Shown here: positions 52,852 through 62,552 of the stretch, one piece after another
Layout: each line of letters starts with the position of its first letter
Position numbering within the stretch: position 1 is the stretch's first letter
Assembly: GCA_964550375.1 (NCBI GenBank)
Contig: CAZJYX010000020.1
Span: 9,531-73,530, forward strand
Origin: JAAYXS01 sp964550375
GTDB lineage: Bacteria; Planctomycetota; Phycisphaerae; UBA1845; Fen-1342
Direction of reading: 5' to 3'
DNA: 64,000 nucleotides
Notes under the pieces: model-generated
What the model was told of the DNA's origin: nothing
Seen by the model: the letters and a program-made list of their open reading frames with translations, nothing else
The model's database searches: none
Position numbers and translations under genes: made by a program

Positions 52852-55800
52852 TCACTTGCTCTTGTCCGGGTAGGGCGGCACCTCCGGCAGTTCCACCGGC
52901 TCCTCACGCAGCCGCCGCAGGATGTTCTCAACGGCGGCGTCGAGCTGGGCATCCACGCCGCGCACAACGTCGCCCGGCATGTTCTGCACCTCGATATCCG
53001 GCTCAACCCCGCGCCCTTCAATCAGCCACTGCCGCTCAAGGCCGTAAAGGCCGAACTGCGGCGGGGTGACCGTGCCGCCATCAACCAGGTTCTGGTGCGG
53101 CTCGATGCCGATGGCACCGCCCCAGGTGCGCATGCCCATGACAGGCGCCAGGCCTTTGATCTTGATGGCCTCGGCGAACATCTCGCCGTTGGAGCCGGTG
53201 TCCTCGTTGACCAGCACGACCCACGGCCCGACGAAGACGCGCTCCGGATCGCGCCACACGCGGCCCTCGCGCGGCTGCGTCATACCCCAGATGCGGCGTT
53301 CAAGGCGATCGATAATCATGTCGCCGGTGAAGCCGCCGCCGTTGTAGCGCGCATCGATGATGAAGCCGTGCTTGTAGTATTGCGGATACCAGTAGCGGGC
53401 GAACTCGATCAGGCCCGCGGTGCCCATGTCGGGGATATGCACGTAGCCGACCTGCCCGTTCGTCGCCGCGGCCACGCGCGCGCTGTTGCGCAGCACCCAT
53501 TCGCGATAGCGGATCGGCCATTCGCTGGCCAGCGTGCGCACACGCACCGTGCGCGCCCCCTCGGCGAAGGGCCGATCGTTGTAGGTCAGCGTGACAACGA
53601 CGTCGGACTTGTCCTGCAAGTACGCGAAGATGTTGTCGCTGGTGCGGACTTCCCGGCCGTCGATGGCAATCAGGTAGTCGCCGACCTTCATCGGGCAGTC
53701 CGGCTCATCCAGCGGCGAGCGCTCGCGCGGATCGCCCGGCGTGCCGGGGATGACGTGCGCGATGCGATAGTAGGCTGCGCCGTTCTCCCGCGCGAACTCG
53801 GCCCCGAGCAGCCCGGTGGCCACCTGGTAACTGGCGCTGTCGATGTCGCCGCCCCAGACATAGGTGTGACCGATGTTAAGCTCGCCGATCATCTCGCCAA
53901 TCAAGTAGTTCAGGTCGGCGCGATTGCCGCAGTAGGGCACGAACTTGCGGTACTTGTCGCGCATGGCCTGCCAGTCGACGCCGTGCATGTTCGGGTCGTA
54001 GAACCAGTCGCGCTGAATCCGCCAGGCTTCGTCAAACGCCTGCATGAACTCAGCGCCGCGGTCCACCAGCACGCGGATCTTGCTCAGGTCGATCCGGCCG
54101 TCGCCGACGCTGCCGGTGCTACCGACATCCAGCACGCCGTGCGTGCCGCCCGCCCGGTAAATGAGCTTCTTGCCGTCGGCGGACTGGTGATAGTTGGCGA
54201 TCCCGCCGATGAGCTTCTTGGCCTGCTTGTCCGCCACAGTGTACTTGTACAGGTCCAAAGCGCCGCCGGTATCGTCCGTAACCGCCTGGTATTTCAGGAA
54301 TTCGTGGTCCGTCTTGCGGAGGTACAGGAACCCGCCGGCCGTCGCCTCCAGCCGGAAGTAGTTCCCCGCCGGAACGCCCTCGGCCGCCACGATGCGGCGT
54401 TCGAGTCCGGCGATATCAATGCGCGTTCCCGCTTCCTCAGCGACAGCGGTCTCAGCCTGCTCCGGTTCCTCGGCTGCCGGCTCCTCGGCCACCTCCTCCT
54501 GGTCATCCTGCGGCCGGAAGGGCACCGGCTCGTCCGCCCGCAGCAGCACCAGGTACGGCCGCGCCATGTCCAGGAAGATGTGGTTCTGATCCACGAAGCA
54601 CATGATCGGGTCAAACGTGCGATTGGAGAGGAAGTAGAGGTAGCGCCCCTCCGGATCGAACGACGGGCTCCAGTCCTGCGTCAACTCGCCGGTCACGCGG
54701 TGAACCTGGTTCTCCGCCAGCGAGTACAGGAAGATCGCCTCCGTCATGCTGCGTTCCATCTTCGTATAGGCGATCCACCGGCTGCACGGCGACCAGACAT
54801 AGTCCTGGATGCCCCAGCGCTCCCAGGCATCATCATACTCCGCCTGGTCGAGCACCCGCACCGTCCCCGTATCCGCATCCACAAGGTTCAACCGCATGAA
54901 TTTGTCGGCGAATATCAGGTGCTTGCTGTCCGGCGACCACTCCAGGTGCATGCGGAAACCCAGCCCGCCGCGCGTCAGTTGCCGCCAGCCCGGCGCGCCG
55001 CGCGCGTCAACCAGGTACACCTCCTCCTCGCCGCTGCGGTCGGACACAAACGCGACCCAGCGCCCATCCGGCGACCAGACCGCGTTCTTCTCACGCGCGC
55101 CGGACGTGTTGGTCAGGTTGACCGGTTCACCCTCCTTGACGGGCACGCTGAGAATCTCGCCGCGCACCTCGAACAGGGCGCGCTTGCCGGTCGGCGACAG
55201 GCGGAACGAGCCCGTGCGCGGGGCCGCCGGCACCAGTTCCGGCCGCATGCGCACCAGGTCACTGGGTATCTCGATCGGCACCATGCGAATCTGGCCGCTC
55301 GCGAGGTCGAGCAGGTGCAGCGTCTCGGCATACTGAAAGACGATCTGCCCGGGCCCCAGCGACGGGTACTTCACATCGTAGTCTTTGTAGTGCGTCAGCC
55401 GCGTCACGGCCTGCGTCGGCACGTCGTACGCATACAGGTTCAGCGTGCCGTCCTCGCGATCCGAGTTGAAGTAGATCGTGTCGCCGTGCCACATCGGGAA
55501 ATTGTCGGAGAACTCCGACACGATGATCTGCCGGTAGTCCTGCTCCTCCAGGCTGCCCATCCAGATGTTCTGGGCCGTGCCGCCGGCATGCCGCTTCCAG
55601 GTGCGCGACTCGCGCGATATGCGGTTGTACGCGATGTGCCGGCCGTCCGGCGAGACGCTCGCCAGGCCGGCCCGATCGATGGGCAGCCGTTCGGGCAGGC
55701 CGCCCTCCAGCGACACACGATAGACTTCCTCCCCGCGCTGCGGCCAGGCCCGGTTCGAGCGGAACAGCACCGACTTGCCATCCGGCCACCAGCCCAGCAC

Positions 55801-56133
55801 ACGGTCGTTCGCCGGATGATGCGTCAGCCGGCGCGGCACACCCCCGCGGGCATCCATGACGTACACGTCCAGCCCGCCGTCGTACTGCCCCGTAAAGGCA
55901 ATCTGTCGGCCGTCCGGCGAAAACTTCGCCCAACTCTCCACGCCGGGATGGTTCGTCAGCCGCCGGGCGTCGCCGCCCGCGGACGAAACCAGCCACAAGT
56001 CACCCTCATAAGTGAATACGATGCGATCCTCGTGTACGTCAGCCAGCCGCATCAGGTGGTTCTGTGCGCCGGCAGCGCCGACTACGGCCAGCGCCAAGAG
56101 CGCCGCGGCATACCGTGGCATCCGAGTCTTCAT
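52852..56133 (-). CDS. Tricorn-type peptidase (S41)
   Basis: A 1093-residue secreted protein (signal peptide to GAAGAQ). Two WD40-like propellers fill about 25-560 (TFSPDGRQIAF-type units), then an acidic linker (EEPAAEEPEQ), a C1 helical domain, a PDZ domain and a C2 protease domain. The nucleophile is S981 (DTGSNGE) and the His is H756 (IGHTYVWGG). Tricorn enzymes cut small peptides released by other proteases. The residue after the nucleophile is Asn, where I recall Asp in archaeal tricorn. The next gene upstream on this strand is a peptide transporter. Confidence 0.88.
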   Translation of the reverse strand: MKTRMPRYAAALLALAVVGAAGAQNHLMRLADVHEDRIVFTYEGDLWLVSSAGGDARRLTNHPGVESWAKFSPDGRQIAFTGQYDGGLDVYVMDARGGVPRRLTHHPANDRVLGWWPDGKSVLFRSNRAWPQRGEEVYRVSLEGGLPERLPIDRAGLASVSPDGRHIAYNRISRESRTWKRHAGGTAQNIWMGSLEEQDYRQIIVSEFSDNFPMWHGDTIYFNSDREDGTLNLYAYDVPTQAVTRLTHYKDYDVKYPSLGPGQIVFQYAETLHLLDLASGQIRMVPIEIPSDLVRMRPELVPAAPRTGSFRLSPTGKRALFEVRGEILSVPVKEGEPVNLTNTSGAREKNAVWSPDGRWVAFVSDRSGEEEVYLVDARGAPGWRQLTRGGLGFRMHLEWSPDSKHLIFADKFMRLNLVDADTGTVRVLDQAEYDDAWERWGIQDYVWSPCSRWIAYTKMERSMTEAIFLYSLAENQVHRVTGELTQDWSPSFDPEGRYLYFLSNRTFDPIMCFVDQNHIFLDMARPYLVLLRADEPVPFRPQDDQEEVAEEPAAEEPEQAETAVAEEAGTRIDIAGLERRIVAAEGVPAGNYFRLEATAGGFLYLRKTDHEFLKYQAVTDDTGGALDLYKYTVADKQAKKLIGGIANYHQSADGKKLIYRAGGTHGVLDVGSTGSVGDGRIDLSKIRVLVDRGAEFMQAFDEAWRIQRDWFYDPNMHGVDWQAMRDKYRKFVPYCGNRADLNYLIGEMIGELNIGHTYVWGGDIDSASYQVATGLLGAEFARENGAAYYRIAHVIPGTPGDPRERSPLDEPDCPMKVGDYLIAIDGREVRTSDNIFAYLQDKSDVVVTLTYNDRPFAEGARTVRVRTLASEWPIRYREWVLRNSARVAAATNGQVGYVHIPDMGTAGLIEFARYWYPQYYKHGFIIDARYNGGGFTGDMIIDRLERRIWGMTQPREGRVWRDPERVFVGPWVVLVNEDTGSNGEMFAEAIKIKGLAPVMGMRTWGGAIGIEPHQNLVDGGTVTPPQFGLYGLERQWLIEGRGVEPDIEVQNMPGDVVRGVDAQLDAAVENILRRLREEPVELPEVPPYPDKSK

Positions 56134-56230
56134 GGCGGTGTTCCCATGTCTGTCAACGACGTGGGCGCACCCCGGCGAGCTGTGACACCACGGCGCGCCA
56201 TGGCCGCCCACACCTGAGTTCTCAATTCAC

Positions 56231-56259
56231 GCGGCGGCCACATCCGTCCGGGCCGCCGC
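56231..56259 (-). terminator. Hairpin after the OPT transporter gene
   Basis: A perfect 9-bp stem (GCGGCGGCC with its complement) and 11-base loop, 18 bases beyond the - strand stop. It probably ends the transporter transcript before the tricorn gene. No T tract follows. Confidence 0.45.
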
Positions 56260-56276
56260 GGCATTCGGTAAGTGTA

Positions 56277-58991
56277 CTAATGCAGTTCGCCGCCCTCGCC
56301 CAACTCCGGCTTCGCCCGCCAGCAGTCCAGATAGATGAACACGCACAGCGCCAGGAACAGCGCAGCGCCCAGCCAGTTCTGCGTGCGCGCCAGACCCTCA
56401 GGATCAACGCCGGCGTCAAGCATCCGACCGCTCATATCCAGGAACGGCATGATCTTACCCAGCATTTCGCCCGAGGCCTGCTTGACACCCAACAGCAGAT
56501 CGTCCAGCGCGGTCGTGAAGTTCACCAGCACTTCCATGATCGCCCCGCCGGCAATCAGGCCCGAGGCCAGCAGAATGCCCTTGTTGCTGCGGGCCTTCGA
56601 GAGCTTGTCGTCGCGCGTGCTCTTCTTCACGAGGTGCGAAACAAACGCGCCGACCAGGATAGGCGTGTTGATGTACATGGGCAGGTACATGCCTAGGCCG
56701 AAGGCCAGCGGCGAGATGCCGATCAACTGGATCAGCATCGCGATCACCACACCAACGCCGTAGAGCAGCCAGGGCACTTCGCCCGTGCCCAGGAAGCTCT
56801 CCAGCGCGCTTGCCATCATGTTCGCCTGCGGAGCAGCTAGCTTGGCCTCACCCGTATACCCGGGCTGGTAGGCCAGCACCATGATCGTGCCGCTCACGAA
56901 AACCGCCGAAACCAACGAGCCGAACAGGGCGTTCCACGTGATGCGCTTCGGACTGGCACCCAGCCAGTAGGCCATCTTGAAGTTCGTGATCAGGCCGCCG
57001 GCCATCGACAGGCCCGTGCAGACCACGCCGCCCGCCAGCAGCACCGCCAGCATGGCCTGGTCGCCCTTGGTCAGACCGGCCGCCATCATCAGCACGGCCG
57101 TAATGATGATCGTCGTCACCGTCATGCCCGAGATCGGCGTCACCGAGATCATCGCAATGGCCCAGGCCGACACGGTCGTGAACAGGAACGTGATCACCAG
57201 GACAATGACGATCGCAAAGAACGTCAGGAAATTGGCGTTCTCCATGCTGCTGAAGACGACCGCTCGGAAAAACACGGCCATCACCGCGACGACCAGCAAC
57301 CCCAGCAGCATGATCGTGCCGTAGCCCAGGTCCTCATCAGTCCGATCCTGATCGGACACCGCGCCCTTGCGCTTGCGGAACAGGCTGCCCAACGCCTGCC
57401 GCAGCGCCGTCACGATCACGCCGCCCATCCGCAGGATCGACAGCAACCCCGCCGTGAAGATCGCCCCGATGCCGATGTTCTTCGGAATATGACCGAAGAT
57501 CTCATCCGCGCTGGCCTGGCGGGCGTACACGGCGATCTGCTGCGTCTCCGGCACTAGCTGCAACTCGTACGTCTGGTACTTGTCCTTCAGAACCCAGCGC
57601 TGCCCCGCCTCGCTCACCTTCACCGTCACCGCCTGGTTCTCGAACGGATGCTCCTGGGCGGCGAACGCCACGCCGAGATCCCGGCGCACCACGCCCAGCG
57701 GATCCAGGGCATCCAGCCCGGCTGCCAAATCCGCCGAGACGCTGAAGGCCGGCTCCGCCCGGCGACCCAGATGCACCGCAATCGCGTCCGCGGCCGGCGA
57801 CAGCTTCAATACGTAGGTCTCATCGCCACTCTTGATCGCCCATTGCCGCCCGAGCTCACGCGTGGTGAACTCCGCGTCATCCGTCAGCGCCACCTGGTGC
57901 TGCGCGAGTGCCCCGGAGATGCCTGCCCGATAACTGCCGGCGTCGGCCGGCGGGGACAACTCCTCCGCATTCTTGCCGAACTCATCGAGTTGCCCGGACA
58001 CTGCCAGCGGCAGGTGGAAACGCGGCAACTCCTCGATCGGCCCCTTGTGCGCTTCGCAGGCCGAGTTGAGCTGGTGCAGGTCGCGCAGGTCCATGCCGCT
58101 GAGCAGCGGGATAATCGCGAAGCACGAGAGGAACGAGCCCGCGCAGATGATCGAGGCGTAACGCGGCCCGATGATGAAGCCCAGGCCGAGGTAGTACGCC
58201 CCGGCCCCCATCGAGAAGACCGCCTTCACCTGGGTGGCCAGCGTGGCGAACAGGCCCGTCGCCCCGAACGCCATCGTCTCGACCGACTCGCGGCCCACCG
58301 CCTGCAGCTTCACCATCCCGGTCGTGAACTTGTCGCTGAACAGCTTCAGGGCGGTCGCGGCGAAGGTGTAAACGGCGGACAGAATGAACGAGTAGATCAG
58401 AATCCAGGCCTGCGTCGTGCTGCCGGACGCGCCGGTGACCAGGATCTCGTTCGTCGCCGTGGCCTCCGGGAACGGCAGCTTGCCGTGCATCTCCTTCACG
58501 AAGTAGCGCCGGAACGGAATCAGGAACAGCGCTCCCAGAATCGCCCCCAGCAACGGCACCAGCGTGATCTGCAGGAATAATACGAAGTTACCCAGCCCCA
58601 GGCTCTCGTTGACGCCCAGAATGTAAATGGCCGGCATCGTGAAGCAGGTTCCGCCGGCGACGTACCCGGAGGTCGTGCTGATCGCCAGCACGTAGACGTT
58701 CTCCAGGATGGAACTGGCTCGCCCGCCGGCTTTAAGAATGAAGCCGGAAAGACCGACCGCCAGGATGGAGATCGGGATGGCCGTCTCGATGCCCTGCCCC
58801 GCCTTCAGCGCCAGGAACGTGGCTGCCACGGAGAAGATGATGTTCATCAACAGGCCGAACACGAACATCCGCGTGGTCAGCTCGGGCACCATTACGCCCG
58901 GCGGCACCATCGGGACGTACTTCTCGCCGGGTTTCAGCTCGCGGTAGGCGTTTTCGGGGAACTTGAACTGGGTAGGGGGTTGGTCGGCCAT
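56277..58991 (-). CDS. OPT-family oligopeptide transporter with soluble insertion
   Basis: A 904-residue membrane protein. Typical OPT segments are FPENAYREL near the start, STTSGYVAGGTCFTMPA, FPEATATNEIL and GGLITNFKMAYWLGA. About 16 membrane helices are visible. Bacterial members are usually near 600-700 residues. The extra length is a hydrophilic block at about 302-500, holding two copies of one unit (from about 364 and 447: GRQWAIKSGDETYVLKL and GQRWVLKDKYQTYELQL). The family takes up oligopeptides or metal chelates driven by protons. The insert is probably outside the membrane and might capture substrate. Confidence 0.88.
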   Translation of the reverse strand: MADQPPTQFKFPENAYRELKPGEKYVPMVPPGVMVPELTTRMFVFGLLMNIIFSVAATFLALKAGQGIETAIPISILAVGLSGFILKAGGRASSILENVYVLAISTTSGYVAGGTCFTMPAIYILGVNESLGLGNFVLFLQITLVPLLGAILGALFLIPFRRYFVKEMHGKLPFPEATATNEILVTGASGSTTQAWILIYSFILSAVYTFAATALKLFSDKFTTGMVKLQAVGRESVETMAFGATGLFATLATQVKAVFSMGAGAYYLGLGFIIGPRYASIICAGSFLSCFAIIPLLSGMDLRDLHQLNSACEAHKGPIEELPRFHLPLAVSGQLDEFGKNAEELSPPADAGSYRAGISGALAQHQVALTDDAEFTTRELGRQWAIKSGDETYVLKLSPAADAIAVHLGRRAEPAFSVSADLAAGLDALDPLGVVRRDLGVAFAAQEHPFENQAVTVKVSEAGQRWVLKDKYQTYELQLVPETQQIAVYARQASADEIFGHIPKNIGIGAIFTAGLLSILRMGGVIVTALRQALGSLFRKRKGAVSDQDRTDEDLGYGTIMLLGLLVVAVMAVFFRAVVFSSMENANFLTFFAIVIVLVITFLFTTVSAWAIAMISVTPISGMTVTTIIITAVLMMAAGLTKGDQAMLAVLLAGGVVCTGLSMAGGLITNFKMAYWLGASPKRITWNALFGSLVSAVFVSGTIMVLAYQPGYTGEAKLAAPQANMMASALESFLGTGEVPWLLYGVGVVIAMLIQLIGISPLAFGLGMYLPMYINTPILVGAFVSHLVKKSTRDDKLSKARSNKGILLASGLIAGGAIMEVLVNFTTALDDLLLGVKQASGEMLGKIMPFLDMSGRMLDAGVDPEGLARTQNWLGAALFLALCVFIYLDCWRAKPELGEGGELH

Positions 58992-59239
58992 GCATCTGCC
59001 CTCATCGTCGGTTTAGTTATCATGCCGGACGACCGGCTGACCGGTGCGTGCGCCGCCGACCGGCTCGCCGTTCGCAAAGCGTGAAACTACCACGCCCGGC
59101 CGCCAGTGTGAAGGGCGCGCCGGTCACCCGGCCGGCAAATGCCCCGTCGCCGACGCCTCCGGGGACCGGCCGGCCGCCGGCGGCCCAGGACCGGCCGACC
59201 GTCGGTCGCCGCCCGCAGCACCTCGGCCACCCCGCCAGG

Positions 59240-62206
59240 CTAATCCGCCCTGGTCTTGAAGTCCCGCCCGATCCAGCCCTTGGCCATGATCAGCAGCACC
59301 GTGGACAGCATCGCGATGCAGGCGAAGATGAACCACATCATCTCGGTGTTCTTGGGCCCCACGGCCGGACAGAAGCGGTCCATCATCCGGCCGGAGTAAA
59401 GTATCGGCACCAGCACCTTGGTCAGGAACCAGGGCAACTGCGCCACGCCCATGTACTCACCCGTGCGGCCCTCCGGCGCGATCTCGGCGGCATACTGCAG
59501 GAACCGCGGCTGCCACATGGCCTCGCCGATCGTCATGATCAGAATGTAAGCAAGCAGCGCCCACCAGTGCGGCCCGAGTACGAGCAGGAACGCCGGCGCC
59601 GCCATCACGAACGTGCCGTAGATCATCATGTTGTACACCTTGGCCTTCTGGGTGATGGCCGTGATGATCGGAACGGCAATGAAGATCAGAATGGGGTTGG
59701 CGTTCGCCGCGATCTCGAAGTACTGCCCCAGCCAGCCTTCATAGGCCCGTTTGATGTACGCCGGCAGCACCAGCCAGTTGTAGGTGAACAGCGTCTGCAC
59801 GGGAATCAGGGCGAAGATGAAGTAGGCGAACTTGGCATCCTGCAGGGGATGACGCGCGATCCAGTTTCTTACTCTGGGAACCGCGGCAACCACAAGCGGC
59901 AGGACAAAGACCGCGCCGGCAATCAGCCAGCGCCACACCACCAGAGACAGGAAGCCGTCACGCGACCACGACTGCACCAGCTCCGTCCAGGTGTAGTACC
60001 ACGGCGACTCACCCTTGAACAGGAACAGCGCGATCGCCCCCACCCAGAACAGCCACATGTGCGGCTTCACGCGCCGCGCCGCGCCGTCCTCGGCCACAGA
60101 GACGTCGGTTTTCTTCCCGGACGACTCGGCCTCCTGCTTCCCGGCGTTTGCCTCGGCCTTGATGCGCGCTGTCTCGGCCTTCGCGGTGGCCTCCGCCGTC
60201 GCCACGGTCCGGCGACTGAGTATGAGCGCCGTGCACACCAGGGCCAGCAGCGTGAAGCCGACGTAGATCCAGAAAGTCCCACGGATGCCCAGCCCCAGGT
60301 AATCATCATCGCGGGCCAGGAACGCGAATGAAGGCAACCAGCCGCCCAGATTCATCAGCGCGTACAACATCGCGAAGCCCATGGCCGCCGTCTTGGGAGT
60401 CGTGAACTTGCGCACACCCGCGTAGGCCGCCGGCTGGTACATGCCGTAGCCGAGCACAACGATCAGGATGCCGACCATGGTCACAATCTGCAGCGGCGAC
60501 CAGAACGGGCTGACGAACACGGCGATCGCCGGCCCATCCTTGTCCGCCTGGAGCAAGTACCCGCCGTTGCGAACATACGTGACGGACACGCCCCGCAGCA
60601 CTACGTTCACCCGACCATCTGCCATCTCGCGCAGCTCGGCAATGGTGACCGGCTGCGCCCCCGCCGGCATCTGCTCCGGCTCGGCCAATGCCACGCTCGA
60701 CGTTACCTTGAGGTCGCGCTCATCCCTGGTAACCAATTCCCGGTAAGGCGACACTTCGCAGCCATACGTGTCAATCGCGACGAAATCATCGGGCCATCTC
60801 GCGCGCAGGCCGAGCCCCGCCTCTCCCCGGTCCATTACCTGGGCTTGGCGCAGCGCAACAGCCGCCCCCGACCGCAGCGCGACCGTGCCCTTCGACCTGA
60901 TGTGCAGCGGAACCCGCAGGCCCGCAGACCCGTACTGCAACTCCCAGCCGCTCTGGTGATCGCCCAGTAGCACGGCGCGCCCGATCCGCACCGGCTGGCC
61001 GACGAGCTGCTCATCAGGGACGCGGCCCGCCCCGTCAGCCAGGTCCGGCGGAAAACCCTCCCCGATCATCCCAACGGCCCGGCCCTTGAAGACGACGCGC
61101 GCCTTGACGGGCTTGTCACCATATGTGACTTCCCAACTATCACCCTCACCGGCGACCAGCGTCATCGCGCTGATTCGAACATGCCGGTTGTCCAGCTCGG
61201 CGTTCGGCTCTATGCCCTCGCCGGCCGCCAGGTCCATCGGAAATGTATTGACCGCCGCCACGTCGCTGACCCAGTGGCTGCGAATAATCAGATGGTCGTC
61301 CGGATCCGTGCAGCCAAAGACACCGTCGGGCCACTGCACATTGATGACGAATTCGTCGCTGTCCTTGTCCTTCTTGACGATCTGGGCGTGGCTAAGCGCC
61401 AGCTTCGCCCCCGCTTCCAGAACAGGCCTGGGGCCGGATCGCTTGTTCTTGGCGTCTTCCTTGTTCAGAGCCACGTACGCGTGGTCCAGCGAAATCGTGG
61501 CGCCGGGCCGCAGATGCAGGTCCTTGGCGCCGCGGATGAACAACTTCGCGGTGATCCCCTCCGACCCGTACAGGCCCTTCCATTCCTGTCCCTCGCCCTC
61601 GACCAATCGTACTTCCCCCAGCCGGACAAGTCGGGATTCAAGCGCCTCACCAAGAGCGGTTCCCTCCCCGGCGGCCAGGTCCAACTTCATCGTGGCGTCA
61701 ACGTCAACGCTGCCGGGATTGTTGGCGATCACCACAGCCTTCGTGATCGTCTTGTTACCCCGCCTCGTGTCCAGTCCGGTCACATGCAGACTGATGCGGT
61801 CACCCGCAACCACGTTCGGCCGCACCGGCTCCTGCCCGAACAGAGTCGGTCCGGCGGCCCAGATGAACCGTCCAATCAACATCAGAATGAAGGCTGCTAT
61901 CAGCGCGAAACGCACGCCGCGCTTGTCGGCCACTACCCCCAGGAAGAACATCGCGATTGTGATGCCGGCCGTCAGCACCATGACCATGTAGTGCGCGGCT
62001 TCATCCGCCCCGTCGATGGCCTGGAAGATGTACTCGGAGCAGTAGATCGCCAGGTAGCCCAGCATCCCGAAGTAGACCATCCCCTCGAGCACGTACGCCA
62101 GGTTGATGCCCCATAGCGCCCGCGGTGCGTGCAGCAGGTCGATGAAAGGCTGTATGATCTCCCGCAAGGGGCTCTTCTGCTCCTGTCCCTCGGTGCCCGC
62201 GCTCAT
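59240..62206 (-). CDS. MFS (POT-like) transporter with 450-residue repeat insertion
   Basis: A 988-residue protein. The N-terminal helices (to about 120) carry an MFS motif A (GVVADKRGVRFAL). A soluble block at about 122-570 interrupts the bundle, then the remaining helices follow, with NPILIFIAVPIITAI and GEAMWQPRFLQ resembling proton-dependent peptide transporters. The insert has three similar units beginning DLAAGEG (from about 175, 325 and 388), each with an EVRLVEGEG-type strand and a GWELQYG-type strand, like an OB fold. A Glu/Lys-rich cytoplasmic linker lies between later helices. The start is the ATG with weak AAAG upstream. Confidence 0.85.
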   Translation of the reverse strand: MSAGTEGQEQKSPLREIIQPFIDLLHAPRALWGINLAYVLEGMVYFGMLGYLAIYCSEYIFQAIDGADEAAHYMVMVLTAGITIAMFFLGVVADKRGVRFALIAAFILMLIGRFIWAAGPTLFGQEPVRPNVVAGDRISLHVTGLDTRRGNKTITKAVVIANNPGSVDVDATMKLDLAAGEGTALGEALESRLVRLGEVRLVEGEGQEWKGLYGSEGITAKLFIRGAKDLHLRPGATISLDHAYVALNKEDAKNKRSGPRPVLEAGAKLALSHAQIVKKDKDSDEFVINVQWPDGVFGCTDPDDHLIIRSHWVSDVAAVNTFPMDLAAGEGIEPNAELDNRHVRISAMTLVAGEGDSWEVTYGDKPVKARVVFKGRAVGMIGEGFPPDLADGAGRVPDEQLVGQPVRIGRAVLLGDHQSGWELQYGSAGLRVPLHIRSKGTVALRSGAAVALRQAQVMDRGEAGLGLRARWPDDFVAIDTYGCEVSPYRELVTRDERDLKVTSSVALAEPEQMPAGAQPVTIAELREMADGRVNVVLRGVSVTYVRNGGYLLQADKDGPAIAVFVSPFWSPLQIVTMVGILIVVLGYGMYQPAAYAGVRKFTTPKTAAMGFAMLYALMNLGGWLPSFAFLARDDDYLGLGIRGTFWIYVGFTLLALVCTALILSRRTVATAEATAKAETARIKAEANAGKQEAESSGKKTDVSVAEDGAARRVKPHMWLFWVGAIALFLFKGESPWYYTWTELVQSWSRDGFLSLVVWRWLIAGAVFVLPLVVAAVPRVRNWIARHPLQDAKFAYFIFALIPVQTLFTYNWLVLPAYIKRAYEGWLGQYFEIAANANPILIFIAVPIITAITQKAKVYNMMIYGTFVMAAPAFLLVLGPHWWALLAYILIMTIGEAMWQPRFLQYAAEIAPEGRTGEYMGVAQLPWFLTKVLVPILYSGRMMDRFCPAVGPKNTEMMWFIFACIAMLSTVLLIMAKGWIGRDFKTRAD

Positions 62207-62552
62207 TGCTCTTTCAGTCCTTTCGTGATGCCGGCCCCGGCCGATCCGTACCGCCAGGCTGACTGTGGACGGCGGCCGGCGCCGCAGACAAGTCGAGGTC
62301 GTACGGGGTGTTAGGCTAGCCGCCGCCCCCCGGTCCGACAACCCCCCGCTTCGCACTTCGCCCCAGCCGCTCTGCCCCCTCAGCCGCACCCGCCGATTTG
62401 CCCCCCGACCAGCTTGCCGCTACCCTCTCCATGTGCCCAGACGAGCGTGGGCGGGGCACGTCGGCTGCCGGCCGCCGGCGTCATACGCACGCCGCACCGC
62501 CAAGACCGCAGCCGACCAAAGAACATAACGTCTTGCCACCTGGAGGCCTGCC
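62207..62552. other. Divergent intergenic region between MFS transporter and pepT
   Basis: No gene and no clear promoter consensus in either direction. It is mostly GC-rich low-complexity sequence. The TGGAGG site of pepT lies at its right edge. It should contain both start signals. Confidence 0.4.

Noticed and set aside
53095..56217. A 1040-codon + strand open frame opposite the tricorn gene
   Set aside because: It lies fully antisense to a gene with clear domains, and its residues are biased to Arg/Val/His/Pro as expected from reading a GC-rich codon pattern backwards.
59048..60331. A 427-codon + strand open frame opposite the MFS transporter
   Set aside because: Antisense shadow; its Arg/His/Gln/Pro bias is not like any neighbouring protein.
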